A stretch of 64,000 bases of DNA, from the NCBI GenBank assembly GCA_963787345.1, contig CAWBCW010000011.1, positions 558,001-622,000 of the forward strand, written 5' to 3'. The stretch's first letter is position 1. Each line of letters starts with the position of its first letter. Below are positions 51,504-58,922 of this stretch, one piece after another. The stretch is from Bacillus_BD sp963787345 (GTDB taxonomy: Bacteria; Bacillota; Bacilli; Bacillales; Cytobacillaceae). A program made the position numbers and the translations under genes. The notes under the pieces are model-generated. The model saw only the letters and a list, made by a program, of their open reading frames with translations, was not told the DNA's origin and did not search any database.

Positions 51504-52061
51504 ATGCCAAAACAAGCGATTGCAAATACAAAAGATAAAATGGCGAAGGCAATTTCGGCTTATTCTCGTGAGCTGGCGGGTATTCGTGCGGGTCGAGCAA
51601 ATGCATCATTATTAGATCGCATTACAGTTGAGTATTACGGTGCTCCAACACCTGTAAACCAATTAGCTGGTATTTCTGTGCCAGAAGCTAGATTACTTGT
51701 TATTCAGCCTTATGATAAAACGAGTCTTGGTGACATTGAAAAAGCTATATTAAAATCAGATCTTGGGTTAAATCCGACAAGTGATGGTAATTTAATCCGA
51801 ATTTCAATCCCGCCGTTAACAGAAGAACGTCGTAAAGAGTTAGTGAAGGTAGTAAAAAAAGCCGCAGAAGAGGCAAAAATTGCGATTCGTAATGTTCGTC
51901 GTGATGCAAATGACGATTTGAAAAAGCTCGAAAAGGCTGGAGACATTACTGAAGATGATTTACGTGGCTATTCCGACGATATTCAAAAGGTAACGGACGA
52001 GAATATCGCTAAGATCGATGACTTAACTAAAGAAAAAGAAAAAGAAATCCTTGAAGTATGA
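51504..52061 (+). CDS. frr: Ribosome recycling factor
   Basis: This 185-aa factor splits post-termination ribosomes with EF-G. It contains ELAGIRAGRANASLLDRITVEYYGAPTPVNQLA and the conserved C-terminal helix. The ribosome site AGGGGG lies at the end of pyrH, indicating coupling. Confidence 0.98.
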   Translation: MPKQAIANTKDKMAKAISAYSRELAGIRAGRANASLLDRITVEYYGAPTPVNQLAGISVPEARLLVIQPYDKTSLGDIEKAILKSDLGLNPTSDGNLIRISIPPLTEERRKELVKVVKKAAEEAKIAIRNVRRDANDDLKKLEKAGDITEDDLRGYSDDIQKVTDENIAKIDDLTKEKEKEILEV

Positions 52062-52085
52062 TTAACTTCTTTCAGCAAATATTTT

Positions 52086-52288
52086 TGTACCGAAAGCTTG
52101 AGAGAGGTACAGAAGTCTCTCACTCATATAAGTGAGAGATAAATGCAAGGTTTTATTAATTCAGTGGGGTTTAAATTCTGACTGGATGAAGTTAAAGCCT
52201 TCGGCGGATGCCACAGATTTTCAAGGAAAGAATACCTTCGCAAGCGCGATAAAATCTGGGCGCAAATTCGCTTTGGCGAATTTGATTT
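52086..52288 (+). repeat. Dispersed structured repeat, copy C (frr-uppS gap)
   Basis: This is the longest copy. It begins with TGTACC/GGTACA pairing (52086-52091/52106-52111), then a perfect left hairpin TCTCTCACT/AGTGAGAGA (52116-52124/52131-52139), TAAATGCAAGG, ATTCAG...CTGGAT, GATGAAGTTAAAGCC and GGCGGATGCC. The central stem is CAGATTTT/AAAATCTG (52214-52221/52251-52258) and the terminal hairpin is CAAATTCGC/GCGAATTTG (52263-52271/52276-52284). The copy ends GATTTC. The central stem differs from copies A and D by a paired G-C to A-T change. Confidence 0.85.
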
Positions 52289-52428
52289 CAATATATCTTT
52301 ACTTACTCTCTTTAAATGAATGAGAGTAACAAATGGGCTGCTCATTTTTTATGGACGACACGAGGTCCTTGTCAGGGAGTTCACAGGACTGATTGTTTTT
52401 ACTAAGTAAAATCCGTAAATGCAATATG

Positions 52429-52457
52429 AAACCCTCTATTAATTAGGGGGTTTTTTT
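52429..52457 (+). terminator. Intrinsic terminator upstream of uppS
   Basis: AAACCCTCTA (52429-52438) pairs with TAGGGGGTTT (52444-52453, one G-T) over a 5-nt loop, followed by a seven-T run. It separates pyrH-frr from the uppS cluster. Confidence 0.88.
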
Positions 52458-52633
52458 ACACGATAAAAGGAAATGATGAATGTAGCCAAAAGTATTTTTT
52501 GAAATCCATTTTTAATAATAAGAGCTATATCAAGATATTTTTGATATGATAGAAATGGAATATAATGAAAAATATGATCTTGGGGAATCATCTTTTTCGG
52601 AGGGTGAGATAACCTTTCTGGAGGAGTTTACAT

Positions 52634-53413
52634 ATGTTGTTCGATAAATTTAATAGATGGAAGAAAACAACGAGTCCTTCTAATCTCCAAGAACGAATGG
52701 AAAGGATTAGAGAAAAGCCTGTACCCGAGCATATTGCCATTATTATGGATGGAAATGGACGTTGGGCGAAAAAGAGGGCTTTGCCAAGGGTGGCTGGTCA
52801 CCATGAGGGAATGAAGGCCGTTCGAAAAATTACCATAATGGCCAATCGATTAGGAGTAAAAACGTTAACGCTTTATGCTTTTTCAACTGAAAATTGGAAA
52901 CGTCCAAGATCAGAAGTTGAGTATTTAATGAAGCTGCCAGAAGAGTTTTTGGGAATCTATTTACCAGAGCTAAAATCTGAGAATGTAAAAGTACAAATGA
53001 TTGGATACAAGGATCAGTTACCAAATCATACATACCGGGCAGTTGAAAAGGCAATGTTTCAGACAGAGGGAAACTCAGGGTTAATTCTCAATTTTGCCTT
53101 AAATTATGGGAGCAGATCTGAAATTATTGAAGCTGTAAAAAATGTTGTGGCAGATGTAAATAAGGGTATACTAGATGAAAGTAAAATAAACGAAGAAACT
53201 TTTTCAAATTATTTAATGACAAAGGAATTATCAGATCCGGATTTATTAATCCGTACGAGTGGTGAAATTCGTTTAAGTAATTTTATGCTTTGGCAGCTGG
53301 CTTATTCAGAGTTCTGGTTTACCGAGGTTTTATGGCCTGATTTTTCTGAGGAGCATTTAATGCAAGCAATTGAAGAGTTTCAAAATCGGCAACGACGTTT
53401 TGGGGGAGTTTGA
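52634..53413 (+). CDS. uppS: Undecaprenyl diphosphate synthase
   Basis: This cis-prenyltransferase (259 aa) makes the C55 lipid carrier for wall synthesis. The catalytic Asp39 is in AIIMDGNGRWAKKRALPR. LTLYAFSTENWKRP and LLIRTSGEIRLSNFMLWQLAYSEFWF complete the signature. GGAGGAG precedes the ATG. Confidence 0.98.
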   Translation: MLFDKFNRWKKTTSPSNLQERMERIREKPVPEHIAIIMDGNGRWAKKRALPRVAGHHEGMKAVRKITIMANRLGVKTLTLYAFSTENWKRPRSEVEYLMKLPEEFLGIYLPELKSENVKVQMIGYKDQLPNHTYRAVEKAMFQTEGNSGLILNFALNYGSRSEIIEAVKNVVADVNKGILDESKINEETFSNYLMTKELSDPDLLIRTSGEIRLSNFMLWQLAYSEFWFTEVLWPDFSEEHLMQAIEEFQNRQRRFGGV

Positions 53414-53433
53414 TAAAGGTGTTGACAATTTAA

Positions 53434-54222
53434 ATGAAACAAAGAATTATAACAGCAGTTATATTTGGAATTATCCTCATTTCTTTAACAATTGTGGGAG
53501 GAGTTCCTTTACTTATCTTAGCCTATCTGGCCGCAACAATTGCACTCTATGAACTATTAAGAATGAGGAAGCTTAAATTACTTTCGATAGCAGGATTGAT
53601 ATCCATGCTTGTCCTTTGGATTATTTTACTCCCATCAAAATATGAATCTTTATTACTGGATTTGGGTTTAACTAAGGTTGAGCTTACTTTATTTGCCGTG
53701 TTATTATTTTTAAGTTACACGGTTGCAACGAAAAACCGCTTTACTTTTGATGATGTTGCATTTTCGGTCATATCTATTTTATATATTGGAATGGGTTTTC
53801 ATTATTTTCTTGAGACTCGGGAAGAAGGACTTGTATATATTTTTTATTCCTTGTTCATTATATGGGCGACGGATTCTGGTGCCTATTTTATTGGGAAGGC
53901 AACAGGAAAACGAAAGTTGTGGCCGGAAATCAGTCCGAATAAAACAATCGAAGGTTCAATTGGCGGGATTTTATGTGCTGTAGTTGTTAGTGTGGTTTAT
54001 GGACTAATCACTGATATCGATATTAATCTCCTTCACCTTGGCATTATGACGATTATTTTGTCCGTATTTGGACAAATTGGTGATCTAGTTGAATCTGCGT
54101 TTAAACGACATTATCAGGTGAAAGATTCAGGGAATCTCCTTCCAGGTCATGGCGGGATATTGGATCGCTTTGATAGTTTGCTTTTTGTTTGGCCATTGAT
54201 ACATTTTTTACAATTAATCTAA
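53434..54222 (+). CDS. cdsA: Phosphatidate cytidylyltransferase
   Basis: This 262-aa membrane enzyme makes CDP-diacylglycerol. It has about seven to eight membrane segments and the C-terminal signature GQIGDLVESAFKRHYQVKDSGNLLPGHGGILDRFDSL. It begins 20 nt after uppS. The stop is followed at once by AATTTGATTTCA, which equals the 3' end of the dispersed repeat. Confidence 0.96.
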   Translation: MKQRIITAVIFGIILISLTIVGGVPLLILAYLAATIALYELLRMRKLKLLSIAGLISMLVLWIILLPSKYESLLLDLGLTKVELTLFAVLLFLSYTVATKNRFTFDDVAFSVISILYIGMGFHYFLETREEGLVYIFYSLFIIWATDSGAYFIGKATGKRKLWPEISPNKTIEGSIGGILCAVVVSVVYGLITDIDINLLHLGIMTIILSVFGQIGDLVESAFKRHYQVKDSGNLLPGHGGILDRFDSLLFVWPLIHFLQLI

Positions 54223-54250
54223 ATTTGATTTCACTCAGCGGGAGTCCGCT

Positions 54251-54421
54251 ATCTCTAAAGATTAGTTAGTATGAATGAAAAAAGTTCCCTGATTTAGTGG
54301 GGCTTAAACCTTGGCTGAATGAAGTTAGGCTTATGGCGGATGTTGCGGATTTTTTAAAGGTAATTTATCGAGCGAGGCTCGATAAAAATCCGGACACAAA
54401 TTAGGTGGACGAATTTGATCT
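54251..54421 (+). repeat. Dispersed structured repeat, copy D (cdsA-dxr gap)
   Basis: Modules: a degenerate left arm (TCTCTAAAGATTAGTTAG), ATGAATG, ATTTAG...CTGAAT, GAATGAAGTTAGGC and GGCGGATGT. The central stem is CGGATTTTT (54346-54354) with AAAAATCCG (54384-54392), capped by TATCGAGC/GCTCGATA (54366-54373/54377-54384). The end reads ACACAAATT...CGAATTTGATC. A 19-nt block, AAAAATCCGGACACAAATT, is identical to copy A. Confidence 0.85.
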
Positions 54422-54512
54422 TTTTTATCATTATAGAGGAATTTATATGAATGATGAATAATATCTTATGAAATAGCAAGTTTTTGTTGTTGAGACTAGG
54501 AGTGAGTATTTT

Positions 54513-55661
54513 GTGAAGAAGATTAGTTTATTAGGTGCAACAGGTTCGATTGGAACACAAACGGTTGATATCATTGCCAAACATAAAGAGCAATTTTCTT
54601 TAGTGGCGATGTCAGTCGGAAGAAATATCGCTTTAGCTCGGAAAATAATCATTGATTTATCTCCAGAACTAGTTTCGACAATTGAGAAAAGGGATGCAGA
54701 AACCCTACAAACTGAGTTTCCAAATATTCAATTTGTATATGGGGATCAAGGATTGACAGAGGTTGCAGTTTTCTATAAAGCAGATATTTTAATAAATGGG
54801 GTCACGGGAAGTGTCGGTTTGCAACCTACACTCCATGCAATAGAGGCGAACAAAACGATTGCCCTTGCCAATAAAGAGACACTAGTAACAGCGGGTCATC
54901 TTGTCATGGATGCTGTGAAAAAACATCGTGTATCTATCCTGCCTATAGATAGTGAGCATTCGGCTATTTTTCAATGTTTACAGGGAGAAAAAACAAAGAA
55001 TATCGATCGAATCATATTGACCGCCTCAGGCGGGAGTTTCAGAGATCGTACAAGAGCGGAACTCACGAATGTAACGATTGAGGATGCCTTAGCTCATCCT
55101 AATTGGTCGATGGGAGCAAAAATAACGATTGATTCTGCAACCATGATGAACAAAGGACTTGAAGTTATCGAGGCTCATTGGTTATTTGAACTTCCTTACG
55201 AAAATATTGATGTTCTCCTTCATAAAGAAAGTGTCATACACTCAATGGTTGAGTTTCATGATAGCAGTGTGATTGCTCAGCTTGGAAGTCCTGATATGCG
55301 AGTTCCGATTCTATATGCCTTAACCTATCCTGATCGAATTCCATTTCCATCAGCGAAAGGACTGAATTTAGCTCAGTTTGGACAATTAAATTTCCAAGAA
55401 ATGGATTTTGACCGTTTTCGTTGTTTAAAGTTAGCCTATTCAGCGGGGAAAGAGGGAGGCTCCTTCCCGACTGTTTTAAATGCTGCTAATGAGGAAGCGG
55501 TAGCAGCATTTTTAAATCATAAAATTACATTCCTACAAATTGAAGATATTGTTCAACAAGCACTTGAACGGCATGATAAAGTACCTAATCCTAGTTTAGA
55601 TGAAATTAAACTTATTGATATGGAAACAAGAAAATGGGTTGCATCATTCCTAGTATCTTAA
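54513..55661 (+). CDS. dxr: 1-deoxy-D-xylulose 5-phosphate reductoisomerase
   Basis: This 382-aa enzyme forms MEP in the non-mevalonate isoprenoid pathway with NADPH. LLGATGSIGTQTVDII binds NADPH, and SILPIDSEHSAIFQCL and NKGLEVIEAHWLF form the metal and substrate site. The GTG start at 54513 follows AGGAGTGA. It feeds the same isoprenoid route that UppS elongates. Confidence 0.98.
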   Translation: MKKISLLGATGSIGTQTVDIIAKHKEQFSLVAMSVGRNIALARKIIIDLSPELVSTIEKRDAETLQTEFPNIQFVYGDQGLTEVAVFYKADILINGVTGSVGLQPTLHAIEANKTIALANKETLVTAGHLVMDAVKKHRVSILPIDSEHSAIFQCLQGEKTKNIDRIILTASGGSFRDRTRAELTNVTIEDALAHPNWSMGAKITIDSATMMNKGLEVIEAHWLFELPYENIDVLLHKESVIHSMVEFHDSSVIAQLGSPDMRVPILYALTYPDRIPFPSAKGLNLAQFGQLNFQEMDFDRFRCLKLAYSAGKEGGSFPTVLNAANEEAVAAFLNHKITFLQIEDIVQQALERHDKVPNPSLDEIKLIDMETRKWVASFLVS

Positions 55662-55711
55662 TGGGGATTGATCAGGTGGTTTAAACATCTATTGACAAAG
55701 GTGGTAATATA

Positions 55712-56980
55712 TTGACTACAGTTATAGCCTTTATTGTTATTTTCGGAGCACTGGTATTTTTTCACGAATTAGGACATTTGATCTTTGCAAAAAAAGCAGG
55801 GATTTTATGTCGTGAATTTGCAATTGGATTTGGTCCAAAAGTATTTTCATTTAAGCATAATGAAACCGTCTATACAATTCGCTTACTTCCTATTGGTGGT
55901 TTTGTACGGATGGCCGGTGAAGACCCAGAAATGGTGAATATCAAGCCAGGTTACCGTGTTGGATTGTATTTAGATAATGATACTCATCATGTAAAAAGAA
56001 TCGTTTTAAATAACAAAGATAAATATCCCGGTGCTTTATTATTGGAAGTTGAATATGCAGATATTGAACATGATCTCATTATTAAAGGCTATGTTGAGGG
56101 GAAGGAAGAAGAAGGCCTTCGTACATTAACAGTCATGCCCAACGCCGTCCTCGTTGAAGACGGAAATGAGACACAAATTGCTCCATATGACCGCCAATTC
56201 GCCTCAAAAACGCTAGGCCAAAGAGCAATGGCTATTTTCGCTGGTCCGATGATGAACTTTGTACTGGCTTTTGTCGTATTTATTATTATTGCCTTATGGC
56301 AAGGAGTTCCTTCGGATGAACCAAAGCTCGGGAAGCTTACAGATGATGGGGCTGCTGTTGAATCCGGTTTAAAACAAGGTGATATTGTTCATTCCATTAA
56401 TGGGGCAGAAATTTCCAGTTGGTCAGATGTGGTAGAAGTTATTCGCAAAAATCCTAAAACAGAATTAACCTTTGCAGTTGATCGAAATGGACTAGATATG
56501 GAAATTCTAGTCGTTCCAAGAGAGAACAAGTTAGAGGACGGGCAAACAATCGGAATTATTGGAGCCTATAGTCCAATGGAAAGCTCCCCAGTCTTGGCGT
56601 TAAAATACGGGGTAACAGAGACCTATTTTTGGACGAAAGAGATATTTGGTGCGGTTGGAAAGCTTGTGACAGGTCAGTTCTCGATTGATTCTCTAGCAGG
56701 ACCTGTAGGGATTTATCAATCTACCGATATGGTTGCACAATCAGGAATCTACTATTTAATGAGATGGGCAGGCGTGTTGAGTATTAACTTAGGAATTATG
56801 AATCTGCTCCCTATTCCAGCTCTTGATGGTGGTAGACTTTTATTCTTTGCCGTTGAAGCGGTAAGAGGGAAACCAATTGATCGTCAAAAAGAAGGCATGA
56901 TTCACTTTTTAGGCTTTGCATTATTAATGCTGTTGATGTTAGTTGTTACATGGAATGATATTCAAAGGTTCTTTTTATAA
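55712..56980 (+). CDS. rseP: Site-2 intramembrane metalloprotease RseP (RasP)
   Basis: This 422-aa zinc protease cleaves anti-sigma factors and other membrane proteins. The HELGH motif is at residues 18-22 in the first membrane helix, a PDZ domain follows at about 200-280, and NLLPIPALDGGRLLFF gives the second metal-binding LDG. TTG start at 55712 with AAAGGTGG upstream. Confidence 0.97.
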   Translation: MTTVIAFIVIFGALVFFHELGHLIFAKKAGILCREFAIGFGPKVFSFKHNETVYTIRLLPIGGFVRMAGEDPEMVNIKPGYRVGLYLDNDTHHVKRIVLNNKDKYPGALLLEVEYADIEHDLIIKGYVEGKEEEGLRTLTVMPNAVLVEDGNETQIAPYDRQFASKTLGQRAMAIFAGPMMNFVLAFVVFIIIALWQGVPSDEPKLGKLTDDGAAVESGLKQGDIVHSINGAEISSWSDVVEVIRKNPKTELTFAVDRNGLDMEILVVPRENKLEDGQTIGIIGAYSPMESSPVLALKYGVTETYFWTKEIFGAVGKLVTGQFSIDSLAGPVGIYQSTDMVAQSGIYYLMRWAGVLSINLGIMNLLPIPALDGGRLLFFAVEAVRGKPIDRQKEGMIHFLGFALLMLLMLVVTWNDIQRFFL

Positions 56981-56983
56981 CTA

Positions 56984-57029
56984 CTTACTAATCATGGTTG
57001 TTGATATTTCCTTCACCATGATTAGTAAG
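56984..57029 (+). repeat. 15-bp perfect inverted repeat, rseP-proS gap
   Basis: CTTACTAATCATGGT (56984-56998) pairs perfectly with 57015-57029 across a 16-nt loop. It begins 3 nt after the rseP stop and has no T-tract afterwards. It could be a processing hairpin or an operator. Confidence 0.6.
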
Positions 57030-57068
57030 GATAAAAAGAATTATAATCTACTTTAGAGGTGCTAGTAT

Positions 57069-58772
57069 ATGAAACAGAGTATGACATTTATCCCTACATT
57101 AAGAGAAGTACCTGCAGATGCTGAAATTAAAAGTCATCAACTATTACTGCGAGCAGGCTATATACGTCAAACAGCTAGTGGTGTTTACAGTTACTTACCT
57201 TTAGCTTGGCAAGTCTTGAAAAACATTGAAAATATTGTTCGTGAAGAAATAAATGCTACTGGGGCAGTTGAACTATTAATGCCTACTTTACAGCAAGCAG
57301 AGCTTTGGCAAGAATCTGGCAGATGGTATACATATGGTCCTGAGTTGATGCGCTTGCATGATCGGCATAATCGTGAATTTGCTTTAGGACCCACCCATGA
57401 AGAAGTGATTACAACATTAGTGAAAGATGGAATAAAATCATACAAACGGTTACCACTTTCCCTTTATCAAATTCAAACAAAATTCCGTGATGAAAAAAGA
57501 CCGCGATTTGGCTTATTAAGAGGTAGAGAGTTTATTATGAAAGATGCCTACTCTTTCCATTCGTCACGAGAAAGCTTGAGTGAAACTTACGATAAAATGT
57601 TTCAAGCTTATAGCAATATTTTTACTCGTGCAGGTCTTAATTTCCGTGCAGTCATTGCAGACGCGGGAGCAATCGGCGGTAAAGAAACTCATGAATTTAT
57701 GGCTCTCTCTGATATTGGTGAAGATACGATTGCTTATTCAGACAGCTCTTCATATGCAGCAAATATTGAAATGGCACCTGTAATAACAAAATATGAACAA
57801 AGCAATGAAGAAGTAAAAGTGATGGAGAAAGTTTTAACTGAAAATCAAAAAACGATTGCTGATGTGTCAGCGTTCTTGGATGTACCTGTGGAGAAATGTA
57901 TCAAATCATTATTATTCAAAGTAGATGACAAATATGTATTAGTGCTTGTACGCGGGGACCATGAAGTAAATGATATTAAACTTAAGAACCTCTATAGTGC
58001 AGACAGTGTTGAGCTGTCTGAGGCAGACGAAACATTAAAAGTTCTTGGCTGTTCCGTAGGTTCACTTGGACCTGTAGGCGTATCAAACGTAGAAGTAATT
58101 GCTGATCATGCTGTAAAATCCATTGTGAATGGGGTTTGTGGAGCAAATGAAGAAGACTGTCATTACATTCATGTAAACCCTGATCGTGACTATCAAGTGT
58201 CCCGATATGAAGATTTACGTTTTATTCAAGAAGGAGACCCATCTCCAGATGGTCAAGGGAAAGTTCTTTTTGCACGAGGAATAGAGGTCGGCCATGTTTT
58301 CAAGTTAGGAACTCAATACAGTGAAGCAATGGATGCTACGTTCCTAGATGAGAATGGAAAATCAAAGCCGTTTATTATGGGTTGTTATGGAATCGGTGTG
58401 TCAAGAATGATCACTGCAATCGCAGAGCAGTTTAATGATGAGAAAGGCTTGATATGGCCTGTTAATATAGCCCCTTATCATGTACACCTTATTGCAGTTA
58501 ACATGAAAGATGAAGCGCAATCCGAGTTAACAGAGACTCTCTATCAAGAACTTAAACAAAATCGCTTTGAAGTGCTATTTGATGATCGCCATGAACGTGC
58601 AGGTGTCAAATTTGCTGATAGTGACTTAATTGGGCTGCCTGTAAGAATTACAGTTGGAAAAAAAGCAAGTGAAGGAATTGTTGAAGTAAAGGTTCGTAAA
58701 ACTGGTGAAATGAAAGAAGTTCATGTTGAAGAATTAGTGAGCACAATTTCAACCATGCTCTCAAACTTATAG
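57069..58772 (+). CDS. proS: Prolyl-tRNA synthetase
   Basis: This class II synthetase (567 aa) is of the bacterial type with an inserted editing domain (about 225-385). Motif 2 (FRDEKRPRFGLLRGREFIMKDAYSF) and motif 3 (GCYGIGVSRMITAIAEQ) are present, with an anticodon-binding domain at the C terminus. No T-box leader is visible in the 88-nt gap upstream. AGAGGTGC precedes the ATG. Confidence 0.98.
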   Translation: MKQSMTFIPTLREVPADAEIKSHQLLLRAGYIRQTASGVYSYLPLAWQVLKNIENIVREEINATGAVELLMPTLQQAELWQESGRWYTYGPELMRLHDRHNREFALGPTHEEVITTLVKDGIKSYKRLPLSLYQIQTKFRDEKRPRFGLLRGREFIMKDAYSFHSSRESLSETYDKMFQAYSNIFTRAGLNFRAVIADAGAIGGKETHEFMALSDIGEDTIAYSDSSSYAANIEMAPVITKYEQSNEEVKVMEKVLTENQKTIADVSAFLDVPVEKCIKSLLFKVDDKYVLVLVRGDHEVNDIKLKNLYSADSVELSEADETLKVLGCSVGSLGPVGVSNVEVIADHAVKSIVNGVCGANEEDCHYIHVNPDRDYQVSRYEDLRFIQEGDPSPDGQGKVLFARGIEVGHVFKLGTQYSEAMDATFLDENGKSKPFIMGCYGIGVSRMITAIAEQFNDEKGLIWPVNIAPYHVHLIAVNMKDEAQSELTETLYQELKQNRFEVLFDDRHERAGVKFADSDLIGLPVRITVGKKASEGIVEVKVRKTGEMKEVHVEELVSTISTMLSNL

Positions 58773-58782
58773 TACTAACTAA

Positions 58783-58851
58783 AGAAGGTGTCTTGTATTC
58801 ATCACTTTTTGTCTAATCTATTTAGATGAATGGTACAAGACATCTTTTTGT
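58783..58851 (+). terminator. proS terminator
   Basis: AGGTGTCTTGTATTCATC (from about 58786) pairs with GATGAATGGTACAAGACATCT, followed by TTTTTG. Two small mismatches lie in the stem. Confidence 0.8.
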
Positions 58852-58866
58852 ATGATATAATAATGG

Positions 58867-58896
58867 TTGTTCAATTTGATATGAACTGAATAATAT
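58867..58896 (+). promoter_or_regulatory. Sigma-A type promoter for polC
   Basis: TTGTTC (58867-58872), 18 nt, TAATAT (58891-58896). Initiation would fall about 20 nt before the polC start, just upstream of AGGAGGAGAG. Confidence 0.5.
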
Positions 58897-58922
58897 AAAT
58901 AGACAGGAGGAGAGACATCTAG

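Larger units (their letters stand above)
52062..52633 (+). other. 572-nt frr-uppS gap
   Basis: The gap contains repeat copy C (52086-52288), a TTACTCTC/GAGAGTAA hairpin (52303-52310/52322-52329), a GTCCT/AGGAC hairpin near 52364-52389, an intrinsic terminator (52429-52457), a TATAAT (52561-52566) without a good -35, and the uppS ribosome site GGAGGAG. I see no credible gene. Confidence 0.65.

Noticed and set aside
52132..52323. 63-codon plus-strand frame inside repeat copy C
   Set aside because: It follows the repeat's hairpins, lacks a ribosome site and is not preserved in the other copies.
56981..57068. T-box leader for proS
   Set aside because: The gap is only 88 nt and shows a simple inverted repeat, with no T-box sequence or terminator/antiterminator pair.
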